Assembly: GCA_002869695.1 (NCBI GenBank)
Contig: PKUD01000138.1
Span: 1-44,025 of the forward strand
DNA length: 44,025 nt
Direction: 5' to 3'
From: Desulfuromonas sp.
GTDB taxonomy: Bacteria > Desulfobacterota > Desulfuromonadia > Desulfuromonadales > Geopsychrobacteraceae
Below are positions 18,768-26,945 of the stretch, one piece after another. Within the stretch, counting starts at the first letter, position 1; every line of letters starts with the position of its first letter. The notes under the pieces are model-generated. The model had not been told where the DNA came from. It did not search any database and saw only the letters and a list, made by a program, of their open reading frames with translations. A program made the position numbers and the translations under genes.

Positions 18768-20300
18768 TCAACTCTGTCCCGGTCGACGTCTATTGACCCG
18801 CCAGGCAACCAGTGCCCAGCCAGACATCAGCACCAGGCACAGCAGCGGCAACAGGTCGCCATAACGGCGATAAACTGTCGGTTGCGCACCAAGACCAACC
18901 TGGCCAGAAACCTGTAGCGTTTCAAACAGCGGTGTCGCCAGGGTGACCCTGCCACTGGGGCTCACCAATGCCGAAATCCCGGTGTTGGCCGCCCGGGCAA
19001 TCCAGATGCGGTTCTCTATGGCCCGGAAGCGGGTCATGGCGAGCAACTGACGGGATGCTGGAGATCTGCCGAACCAGGCGTCGTTGGTAATGTTGATCAG
19101 CAGATCACTCCCCTGACGCACGTAGTCACGCGCAAGTTCCGGGAATATGGCCTCGTAGCAGACCAGCACACCGAGCGAATGACCATCGAGACTCAGAGGC
19201 CGGACCCGGCCCGCCGAAAAATCGCCGACCCCGACCACCAGTTTATCGATAAAGCCGAGCAACCGCCCCAGAGGGACATATTCCCCGAACGGGACCAGAT
19301 GAATTTTGTCGCTGCGCCCCAGAGATTTTCCTTGGGGCGAAAACAGGTAGGCGCTGTTGTAGTAGCGATACCCTCTGCCGGACGTTTCCGGCTCGTAGGC
19401 CGGGCCGCCCACCAGCAGATAGCTCTCCAGTTGTCGCGGGACAGCCCGGACCTGCCTGCTCAACGGGTTTTCATCCTGCAGGTAGAAAGGTGCAGCCGCT
19501 TCCGGCCAGATAATCAGATCGATGCCCCGGGCGGCGGCCTGTGCGGAAAGATTCCTGTATAGGTCAATGGTCTTCTGCCGCTGATCGGGATTCCACTTGA
19601 TCGACTGGTCAATATTCCCCTGAACCAGAGCCACGCTGAGCTGGTCAGAACGCTGATCGGGGGTCTTCGCCGTGCGCCAATAGCCATAACCGAGATGACC
19701 GGCAAGCAGCAGCACAACAGTTATCGCCGTCAGTTGGGCGAACCTGCTCCGCGGAGTCTTCAGCATTCCGGCTGCGGCGCCGTTGATCAGCAGCATCAGC
19801 ATCGAGATACCATAGACCCCGGTCAGGTCCGCAGCCTGAATCATCCAGGGCAGACTCTGCTGGCTGTAACCGATTAGCCCCCAGGGGAAACCGGAGAAAA
19901 GCAGACCGCGAAGATATTCCAGGGCGACCCAGATTACCGGCATGGTAATGACCGGCGGAAGCCGCAGAATCATTTCCAAGCGACAGCTCAGCCAGGTGGC
20001 AGAAGCGCAAAACAGGGCGAGGTAGGTGACCAGCAGCAGGTGAGCGACCAGCGAAAAGAACGGATTCAGCTGACCATAGGTGGTCATGACGATATTGAGC
20101 CAGTAGAGCAGTGGCGCAAAAAAAGCAAAACCGGCCATAAATCCACTGGCAAATGGTCGCTTGGCCATAACCAGCAGCAATGGGACCAGGGCGAACCAGG
20201 CAAAAAAAGGCAGGTCGGGTTGAGGAAAGGAGCAGGCCAGCAGCAGGCCTGAGCAGGCGGACCAGAGCAGAGTTCGATCAAGTAAGGGGAGCCGGACCAT
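18768..20300 (-). CDS. lnt: Apolipoprotein N-acyltransferase
   Basis: Lnt adds the third acyl chain to the N-terminal cysteine of lipoproteins in the inner membrane. The start is set at an ATG with GAGGG just upstream, giving 510 aa (MVRLPLLDRTLLW); a GTG ten codons earlier lacks a ribosome-binding site. About six hydrophobic helices precede a nitrilase-type domain with the catalytic Glu in IWPEAAAPF, Lys in KIHLVPFGEY and Cys in VLVCYEAIFPE. A final membrane helix and a basic tail close the protein. It overlaps corC by 23 nt. A very GC-rich palindrome (18755-18767) directly follows its stop. Confidence 0.95.
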   Translation of the reverse strand: MVRLPLLDRTLLWSACSGLLLACSFPQPDLPFFAWFALVPLLLVMAKRPFASGFMAGFAFFAPLLYWLNIVMTTYGQLNPFFSLVAHLLLVTYLALFCASATWLSCRLEMILRLPPVITMPVIWVALEYLRGLLFSGFPWGLIGYSQQSLPWMIQAADLTGVYGISMLMLLINGAAAGMLKTPRSRFAQLTAITVVLLLAGHLGYGYWRTAKTPDQRSDQLSVALVQGNIDQSIKWNPDQRQKTIDLYRNLSAQAAARGIDLIIWPEAAAPFYLQDENPLSRQVRAVPRQLESYLLVGGPAYEPETSGRGYRYYNSAYLFSPQGKSLGRSDKIHLVPFGEYVPLGRLLGFIDKLVVGVGDFSAGRVRPLSLDGHSLGVLVCYEAIFPELARDYVRQGSDLLINITNDAWFGRSPASRQLLAMTRFRAIENRIWIARAANTGISALVSPSGRVTLATPLFETLQVSGQVGLGAQPTVYRRYGDLLPLLCLVLMSGWALVAWRVNRRRPGQS

Positions 20301-21159
20301 GCGGACCCTCAATCCGGGTGGAGTCCCCACCGGTGGAACGAATACTCAACTGTCGTATTGCGCGCTGATCAGCAAGGACGACCTGGATCACCAAGCCGTT
20401 AATCTGGAATTTTTCCCCCACATTGGGCACATGGCCCAGATGTTCCACCAGGTATCCGCCGACCGTATCGAATTTTTCCCGTTCAACTTCGAGGCCGAAA
20501 TATTCTTCGAACTCTTCAATGGCGAGACGACCATCCACCAGCACAGAACCATCCTCCTGGGGAATCAGCCACTCCTCTTCCAGGTCGTATTCATCCAGGA
20601 TTTCGCCGACGATCTCTTCAATCAAATCCTCGATGGTCACCAGCCCAGATGTGCCGCCGTACTCATCGATAACTATCGCAATATGGACCCGGCGCTGGCG
20701 AAACTCCTGGAGCAACTTACTGATATTTTTCGTTTCGGGGACAAGGTAAGGCGGGCGCAGGACTTCGTCGAGAGGGATCTGATCGAGAGGTTGCCCCCAG
20801 AACTTGAGCAGATCCTTGGCATAAACGAAGCCGATAATGTTATCGTTGGTGTCCTGATAAAGGGGAATGCGGGAGTGCCCGGAAGAAATGACCGCGTCAA
20901 GCACCCTGGAGAGGGGCGCCTCACGGTCACAGCAGACCATGCTGGTCCTGGGCACCATGATTTCACGAACGATGGTTTCATCGAGTTCAAGGATCGACTG
21001 GAGCATTTCACCTTCGTCTTCGTCGATGATCCCTTTCTGCTCCGAAGCGTCAATCAGCTCATGCAATTCCTCTTCAGAGTTTGCCCCGGGCCTTGCGGAA
21101 AAAAATCCTTTTAATTTTGCTGACCAGCCTGGTGAGTCGCCAGAATTGTCACTGTCCAA
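20278..21159 (-). CDS. corC: CorC/HlyC-family protein with CBS pair
   Basis: Soluble CBS-pair proteins of this family are annotated as magnesium/cobalt efflux or hemolysin-C proteins; the biochemical role is uncertain. The 293-aa product has an acidic N-terminal helix region (residues 1-60), a CBS pair (about 65-185, with IMVPRTSM and IVIDEYGGTSGLVT) and a C-terminal CorC_HlyC domain (about 205-285). There are no membrane helices. The start is a TTG with AAAGGGA 7 nt upstream. It sits between ybeY and lnt, the standard cluster in many Proteobacteria. Confidence 0.93.
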   Translation of the reverse strand: MDSDNSGDSPGWSAKLKGFFSARPGANSEEELHELIDASEQKGIIDEDEGEMLQSILELDETIVREIMVPRTSMVCCDREAPLSRVLDAVISSGHSRIPLYQDTNDNIIGFVYAKDLLKFWGQPLDQIPLDEVLRPPYLVPETKNISKLLQEFRQRRVHIAIVIDEYGGTSGLVTIEDLIEEIVGEILDEYDLEEEWLIPQEDGSVLVDGRLAIEEFEEYFGLEVEREKFDTVGGYLVEHLGHVPNVGEKFQINGLVIQVVLADQRAIRQLSIRSTGGDSTRIEGPHGPAPLT

Positions 21160-21189
21160 GCGTCGTTCCCTTTCTGCCTGAAAAATAGC

Positions 21190-21660
21190 CTACAACAGAT
21201 AACCAGCGGAGCCGAGATAACTGTCCTGCAAAACAGAAAACAGCTCCTGCTCACGCGCTTCCATCTCCGCCGCCTGCTCGACAGTGCCTCTTTCGTGGTC
21301 AAAGCCAAGCAGGTGCAGGATACCATGCAACAACAGAAAAATCAGCTCGTGTTCGAACGGGATACCGGCCTCATTCGCATCTTCAGCCGCCCGCTCAGCG
21401 GAAATTACCACATCCCCCAGCAGCAGTGGATGCACCCCGCCCCCCTCGCCTTCCTGCATGGCAAACGAAATGACATTGGTAGGACGGTCACGCTTTAGAT
21501 AATCACGATTGATCTCCCGAATCGCCTCATTATCGACGATCAGAATCGACAATTCAGCGTCAGGACATCCCAAGTCGCTTAAGATCTTCCGTGCTATACG
21601 GCGCATCGGGCGCTTTAGAATTTTCTGCTTTCTTTGCCGATTCTCGATTTGTATTTTCAT
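21190..21660 (-). CDS. ybeY: Endoribonuclease YbeY (rRNA maturation factor)
   Basis: YbeY is a zinc-dependent single-strand endoribonuclease involved in 16S rRNA 3'-end maturation and 70S quality control. The chosen ATG gives MKIQIENRQRKQKI and 156 aa, matching the family start; longer frames to 21768 run deep into pgpH. The zinc-binding motif HGILHLLGFDHE carries the three histidines, and the conserved NVISFAM segment is present. The gene begins inside the 3' end of pgpH, overlapping it by 101 nt in another frame. The upstream context has only a weak Shine-Dalgarno, so translational coupling is likely. Confidence 0.94.
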   Translation of the reverse strand: MKIQIENRQRKQKILKRPMRRIARKILSDLGCPDAELSILIVDNEAIREINRDYLKRDRPTNVISFAMQEGEGGGVHPLLLGDVVISAERAAEDANEAGIPFEHELIFLLLHGILHLLGFDHERGTVEQAAEMEAREQELFSVLQDSYLGSAGYLL

Positions 21661-23947
21661 CGTCTTTACCATTTTCAGGCTCTTTTTCCCGCTCGATATG
21701 AACCGGCTCAGGGTAATCGACCCGGTGATGAAATGTCCCCGCCAGAACCATATTGAAGCTCTTGGCAATCAGATGCAGATCCTTCAGGGTCAGCTCACAC
21801 TCATCCAACTGACCATCGATAAAAACATTATTGATCAACTTCTGCACCATTCCCTGAATCCTGGCCTGGGTTGGATCGGTCAGGGTCTTGCTGGCCGCCT
21901 CGATCGCATCGGCCAGCATGATCAGGGCCGCCTCTCGGGTCTGCGGCTTCGGGCCGTGATAACGGTAATCCCGCTCGTCGATCTGCTGGACACCCGGATC
22001 CGCCTGACTCTTGGCCCGGTCATAGAAAAACTTGATCAGTGATGTCCCATGATGCTGCTGAATAATATCGACGATCTCGTTGCCAAGTTTATGTTCGCGG
22101 GCCATCTCCACCCCGTCCTTGACATGTGAAGTTAGAACCAGGGCACTCATCGAAGGTGCCAGTTTGTCATGCCGGTTCCGTTGACCTCCCGAGTTTTCAA
22201 TGAAATAAAGAGGTTTTTTGATCTTGCCGATGTCGTGATAGTAGGCAGCCACCCTGGCCAGCAATGGGTTGGCGTTGATGGCCTCGGCCGCCGCCTCAAC
22301 CAGGTTACCGACCACAATGGAGTGATGATAGGTGCCCGGCGCCTGAACCATCAGTTCACGCAACACCGGGGAGTTCATATTAGCCAGTTCAAGCAGTTTG
22401 ACATCGGTGGTGTATTTGAAGCCTGACTCGATCAACGGAATGATACCATTGACGATCATGGCACTGAACAGGCCGCCGAACAGGCCCATGCAGAGCTTGT
22501 AGACCAGTTGTACCTCAAGCGAGCGCCCAGCCATGAAATGAATCCCGATCAGCAGGCCGGCGTTGGCCAGCGCCACCCAGAGACCGGCGCGATAAAGGGT
22601 CGAACGCTCCTTGCAATATCGGACCCCGTGGGCACCGACCAAGCTGCTGGTGAGAGCATAGAGGGCCATAACCAGGCTGTTGCCGAACAGAATCCCGACC
22701 AGCAGAGAACTGCAGATGGAAAATATCAGGGCGGACTCTGAATTCAGCACGATCCGCACCAGCATCGCCCCCAAAGCAAAGGGGATCGCATAATAATAAC
22801 TGGACGAATCGATATAGGCGAACGTGCTTTCCAGCCCGGTGGCGATAAAAATAGCCACCTTGATCAGCACAAACAGGCCGACAAAGACCAGTGAGAGGAA
22901 TAGCAGGTCCCGAGAATCGGGGCGGAATTTGCGGATATTGATCAACGAAAAATGGTAGCTGGCGTAGATCAGCAGCAGCGTACAGATCATCAACCCGAAA
23001 GCCGTCTGTGCCCCACGGTTGTCGCGACCCAGGTCACGTAATGCCCTGAGCTTGGCGATCTGCGCCGGGGTCACCCGTTCTCCCTCGCGAACGATCATTT
23101 CTCCCTTTTTGATCTGAAACAACACCGGCGTCACATCATCCCAGGCCTGTTGCCGACGGATTTCCGTCTCCTGCTGATTGTAGGTGAGGCTCGGCCGCAG
23201 TTGCTGCCGCATCAACTTAAAAAGGGTTTTTTGCTGTGGGGTGGAGAGACCGGACAGCTCAGCGAGCAGCGAGTCAGCCTGCTTGAGCGTCTCCTCGAGG
23301 CCAACGACATCGGCGACATCGGTACGTACCGTCTCGGACTGGTCCTGCAGGTTGCGCACCACGATCCCCTGCGACCGATCCGTTTCGAACAGTTGGCGAT
23401 TGGCAACGATCTGCCGGACAAAGACCTGCTGCAGCACTTTTCCAATCTGCTCACTCAGAGCATCATCAAGAGGGAGAGCCTGAAGTGCCTTGAGTTCGGC
23501 ATCGGTCAACAACAGACCGAAGGCCTCTTCAACCCGGGCCTGAAAAGCCTCCCGGTCCTGCGGGCTTTGTTCACCACCAGCCTGACTTCTGATCAGCGCC
23601 AGTCCCCGTTTCACCCGCTCGGCCGCAAGCCGACCGGCGACAAAATCGAAATCATAGAGTGGCAGCACCGCCGCCCGGGCCTCATCACGCTTCGCTGCCG
23701 TGAGTGGTTTGTCTTCAATCAGCAGGTCGCGGGGCGACTTGATGTCACGCGACGCAATATCCCCCGGAGAATAGTAATCGGGGATGAACCCCCCTTTGGG
23801 GACTATGATCAGGGTCAGCAGCAGGCAGACCGCCGTCAGCAGGAAAATACCCAGTGACCGCTTGCTGATTTTGGGTTCATCCTGGCCGCTGCCACTAAAA
23901 AAAACCGTGCGGCGTCGGCGAACCTTTTCTTTTTCGTTTTTATTCAT
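21560..23947 (-). CDS. pgpH: 7TM-HD phosphohydrolase, PgpH-type c-di-AMP phosphodiesterase-like
   Basis: The 795-aa protein has a basic cytosolic N-terminus and a first membrane helix at about 31-50. A large extracytoplasmic 7TMR-HDED domain (about 55-300) and a bundle of membrane helices (about 305-480) follow, then a cytosolic HD domain with GTYHHSIVVGN and YYHDIGKIKKP metal-ligand motifs. A charged tail ends in STEDLKRLGMS. In Listeria, PgpH with this layout degrades c-di-AMP; whether this organism makes c-di-AMP cannot be judged here. It lies between phoH and ybeY as in many genomes. No clear Shine-Dalgarno precedes the ATG. Confidence 0.93.
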   Translation of the reverse strand: MNKNEKEKVRRRRTVFFSGSGQDEPKISKRSLGIFLLTAVCLLLTLIIVPKGGFIPDYYSPGDIASRDIKSPRDLLIEDKPLTAAKRDEARAAVLPLYDFDFVAGRLAAERVKRGLALIRSQAGGEQSPQDREAFQARVEEAFGLLLTDAELKALQALPLDDALSEQIGKVLQQVFVRQIVANRQLFETDRSQGIVVRNLQDQSETVRTDVADVVGLEETLKQADSLLAELSGLSTPQQKTLFKLMRQQLRPSLTYNQQETEIRRQQAWDDVTPVLFQIKKGEMIVREGERVTPAQIAKLRALRDLGRDNRGAQTAFGLMICTLLLIYASYHFSLINIRKFRPDSRDLLFLSLVFVGLFVLIKVAIFIATGLESTFAYIDSSSYYYAIPFALGAMLVRIVLNSESALIFSICSSLLVGILFGNSLVMALYALTSSLVGAHGVRYCKERSTLYRAGLWVALANAGLLIGIHFMAGRSLEVQLVYKLCMGLFGGLFSAMIVNGIIPLIESGFKYTTDVKLLELANMNSPVLRELMVQAPGTYHHSIVVGNLVEAAAEAINANPLLARVAAYYHDIGKIKKPLYFIENSGGQRNRHDKLAPSMSALVLTSHVKDGVEMAREHKLGNEIVDIIQQHHGTSLIKFFYDRAKSQADPGVQQIDERDYRYHGPKPQTREAALIMLADAIEAASKTLTDPTQARIQGMVQKLINNVFIDGQLDECELTLKDLHLIAKSFNMVLAGTFHHRVDYPEPVHIEREKEPENGKDDENTNRESAKKAENSKAPDAPYSTEDLKRLGMS

Positions 23948-23997
23948 AAAATCATTGAGTGTGCGGCCGTCGGTTACGTCAGCGACGAACGCGGATA

Positions 23998-24981
23998 TCA
24001 GTTCTTGCGAGAGCGGGGCTTAAGAACCCGCTTGTCGGCCACCTGGTAAGCACGCACGATAGCCTGCACAATAGGATGACGGACAACATCCACATCACTG
24101 AAATAATTGAAAAATATACCCTCAGTCCCTTCCAGGACATCAATCGCGTGCAACAGCCCGGACAGGTTGTCTGTCGCCAGGTCGATCTGGGTGACGTCAC
24201 CGGTGACCACGGCACGACTGCCGAACCCGAGTCGGGTCAAAAACATTTTCATCTGTTCGATGGTTGTATTCTGCGCTTCATCGAGAATCACAAAGGCATC
24301 ATTCAACGTCCTGCCCCGCATAAAGGCCAGAGGAGCGACCTCGACGACACCAGTCTCTACCAGATTTCTGGCGCGTTCTAGGTCGAGCATGTCATAAAGG
24401 GCATCATACAGTGGACGCAGATAGGGGTTGACCTTCTCCTCCAGTCCTCCGGGCAAAAAGCCAAGCTTTTCGCCGGCCTCAACCGCCGGTCGGACCAGCA
24501 GAATCCGACTGACCTCCTTGCGCATCAGGGCCGCAACCGCCATCGCCATCGCCAGATAGGTTTTTCCGGTCCCTGCCGGACCGACCCCAAAGGCCACGTG
24601 ATTCTGCCGGATGCCGTCGATATAGGTTTTCTGGGCCAGGCTCTTCGGAGCGATAATCTTGTTGCGGGCGGAAATAAAAATCGTGTCGAGGAAGATATCC
24701 TTAAGGTGGGTCGAAGAGTCCTCCGACAGGATACGGATTGCATAATCGATATCCTGAGGATAGAGCGGCATCCCTTCACGAAGCAGCGCGCTCAACTCTT
24801 CCAGCAGTCGCATGCCGACCTCAACCTGGGACACCTCGCCGGTCAGGTGCAGAACGGTCCCCTTGCTCCCGACTTTGATACCGAGAATCCGTTCAATCAG
24901 TTTGAGATGTTTATTCTGCTGGCCGAACAACTGACCGGCCAGGGCCGCGTCGCCAACATCAAACCGTCCACCGGGACTCAT
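23998..24981 (-). CDS. phoH: PhoH-family ATPase
   Basis: PhoH-like (YbeZ) proteins are P-loop ATPases related to the helicase N-terminal domain and are thought to act in RNA metabolism with YbeY. The start is the ATG with AGGAAG 8 nt upstream (327 aa); a TTG two codons earlier is less likely. The N-terminal part (1-70) resembles a small nucleic-acid-binding domain. Walker A lies at residues 134-141 (GPAGTGKT), followed by RPAVEAGEKLGFLPG and Walker B FVILDEAQN, with the GDVTQIDL sensor segment. It heads the phoH-pgpH-ybeY-corC-lnt operon. Confidence 0.95.
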   Translation of the reverse strand: MSPGGRFDVGDAALAGQLFGQQNKHLKLIERILGIKVGSKGTVLHLTGEVSQVEVGMRLLEELSALLREGMPLYPQDIDYAIRILSEDSSTHLKDIFLDTIFISARNKIIAPKSLAQKTYIDGIRQNHVAFGVGPAGTGKTYLAMAMAVAALMRKEVSRILLVRPAVEAGEKLGFLPGGLEEKVNPYLRPLYDALYDMLDLERARNLVETGVVEVAPLAFMRGRTLNDAFVILDEAQNTTIEQMKMFLTRLGFGSRAVVTGDVTQIDLATDNLSGLLHAIDVLEGTEGIFFNYFSDVDVVRHPIVQAIVRAYQVADKRVLKPRSRKN

Positions 24982-25107
24982 GGGCAATGCTTCCTGAAAT
25001 TCAGCAAAGTATACACAAGGCGAAACCTACCACCATCGCGCCGGAAAAGCAATCATCGCGCAGCAGGGGGATCGACAGCAGATTCCCCCCAGCCCTGCAA
25101 CATCAGC

Positions 25108-25136
25108 TTGTCGCAGCAGCGACAATAGGGTATAAG
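25108..25136 (+). promoter_or_regulatory. Promoter of the ettA-like gene with inverted repeat
   Basis: TTGTCG (25108-25113) and TATAAG (25131-25136) are separated by 17 nt, a good sigma-70 arrangement. The -35 is also the left arm of a perfect 6-bp inverted repeat (TTGTCG, 6-nt spacer, CGACAA at 25120-25125), a possible operator. The expected start is near 25143, 47 nt before the ATG. The divergent phoH gene has a TATACT upstream but no matching -35 was seen. Confidence 0.6.
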
Positions 25137-25189
25137 GCGTGACACAGAGAAGCAAGATTCATTAACAAGGACACAAGAACGGGGAAGAT

Positions 25190-26866
25190 ATGAGTGAAGA
25201 CAGTAAAAAAGTGATCTATTCGATGATGCGGGTCAGCAAATCCTACAACAAGCAGCCGATCATCAAGTATATTTCGCTCTCCTATTTCTATGGCGCCAAA
25301 ATCGGAGTCCTCGGCCTTAACGGTTCGGGAAAAAGTACCCTGCTGAAGATCATGGCCGGTGTCGACAAAGAATTCAACGGTGAAGCGGTCCTGTCCGAAG
25401 GCTACACAGTCGGCTATCTGGAACAGGAACCGCAACTTGATGAGACCAAAACCGTACGTGAAATCGTTCAGGAAGGGGTTCAGGACATCGTCGACCTGCT
25501 GGCCGAATTCGAGGAGATTAATAACGCCTTTGCCGATCCCGATGCGGACATGGACCAGCTGATCGCCCGCCAGGGCGAGGTTCAAGACCAGCTGGATGCC
25601 AAAGATGCCTGGGATCTGGATTCGCGCCTGGAGCTGGCCGAGGAAGCGTTGCGCTGCCCGCCACCAGAGACCCAGATCAAGATCCTCTCTGGCGGAGAAA
25701 AGCGTCGCGTCGCTCTCTGTCGTCTGCTGCTGCAGAAACCGGACATCCTGCTGCTGGACGAACCAACCAATCATCTCGATGCTGAAACCGTTGCCTGGCT
25801 GGAACAACATCTGCAGCGATACCAGGGCACGGTTATCGCGGTGACCCACGACCGTTATTTTCTCGACAATGTCGCGGGCTGGATCCTGGAACTGGATCGC
25901 GGCCAGGGTATTCCCTGGAAAGGAAACTATTCTTCCTGGCTGGAACAGAAGCAGGAACGGCTGCGCCGCGAAGAAAAAGCCGAAAGCGCCCGGCAGAAGA
26001 CCCTGGAACGCTAACTGGAATGGATCCGCATGTCACCCAAGGGACGCCAGGCCAAAAGCCAGGCCCGGATCAACGCTTTCGATAAACTCGTCAATGAACA
26101 GTCCGAACGGAGCCAGCGCGGACTGGAGCTCTATATTCCGCCGGGACCGCGCCTCGGCAACACGGTTATCGAAGTCGATGCAGTCAGTAAGGGGTATGCC
26201 AATCGGCTGCTGGTTGAGAACATGAGCTTCGCCTTGCCGCCGGGGGGCATCGTCGGCATCATCGGACCCAACGGTGCCGGTAAATCAACGTTGTTCAGGA
26301 TGCTTGCCGGCCAGGAGCAGCCGAACAGCGGCAGCATCACGATCGGTGAAACGGTCAAACTCGGCTACGTCGATCAGGGGCGGACCCTCGACGCGGACAA
26401 AACCATCTGGGAAGAAATTACCGGAGGTGCCGAGATCCTGCAACTTGGCACCCAGCAGTTCAATTCGCGCGGTTATGTCTCCCGTTTCAACTTCTCCGGC
26501 AGTGACCAGCAGAAGAAGGTCGGAGTCCTCTCCGGTGGCGAACGCAACCGGGTCCATCTGGCCAAGGTCCTGCGTGAAGAGGCCAATGTTCTGCTGCTTG
26601 ATGAACCGACCAATGACCTCGATGTCAACGCCATCCGGGCTCTGGAAGATGGCCTGGAAAACTTCCCCGGCTGTGTTGTCGTCATCAGCCATGACCGCTG
26701 GTTCCTCGACCGGATTGCCACCCACATCCTCGCTTTTGAGGGTGACAGCCAGGTTGTCTGGCACACCGGCAACTACACGGAGTACGAAGAAGACAGAAAA
26801 CGCCGGCTCGGGCGGGAAGCGGACCAGCCCCACCGGATCAAATACCGGGACCTGACCCGCCAGTAA
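25190..26866 (+). pseudogene. ettA: EttA-type ABC-F protein gene interrupted by one in-frame TAA
   Basis: EttA is an ABC-F protein that binds the ribosomal E site and gates translation by ATP/ADP ratio. Read through, the frame would encode 558 aa, the normal EttA length. ABC domain 1 has Walker A at 42-50 (GLNGSGKST) and signature LSGGEKRR. The linker contains RQKTLER and SPKGRQAKSQAR, characteristic of the P-site tRNA-interaction motif. ABC domain 2 has GPNGAGKST, LSGGERNR and [11 protein letters not shown]. Codon 275 is TAA (26012-26014) where relatives have a Glu codon, consistent with one G-to-T change. All other parts of both halves look conserved. An ATG at 26030 in the same frame could restart translation and yield a 278-aa second half. 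Pseudogene, sequencing error, read-through and split protein remain open. Confidence 0.85.
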
Positions 26867-26875
26867 CAGGGCAGC

Positions 26876-26911
26876 AAAAAGGGCCGCTGAAGATTCAGAC
26901 GGCCCTTTTTT
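26876..26911. terminator. Bidirectional Rho-independent terminator
   Basis: An 11-bp inverted repeat (AAAAAGGGCCG with CGGCCCTTTTT) contains an inner 4-bp CTGA/TCAG stem and a single bulged A. Each strand ends in a T run. It separates the plus-strand ettA-like gene from the convergent HD-GYP gene. Confidence 0.9.
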
Positions 26912-26945
26912 CTGCCCGCGCTCCGGGGTCGGACTGCGGCTCAGC

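Noticed and set aside
20299-21114. A 271-codon plus-strand frame opposite corC
   Set aside because: Its translation is composition-driven and matches no family, and corC on the other strand has clear CBS and CorC domains.
21661-21768. Upstream extension of ybeY
   Set aside because: It lies inside pgpH and the family start MKIQIENRQ is at 21660.
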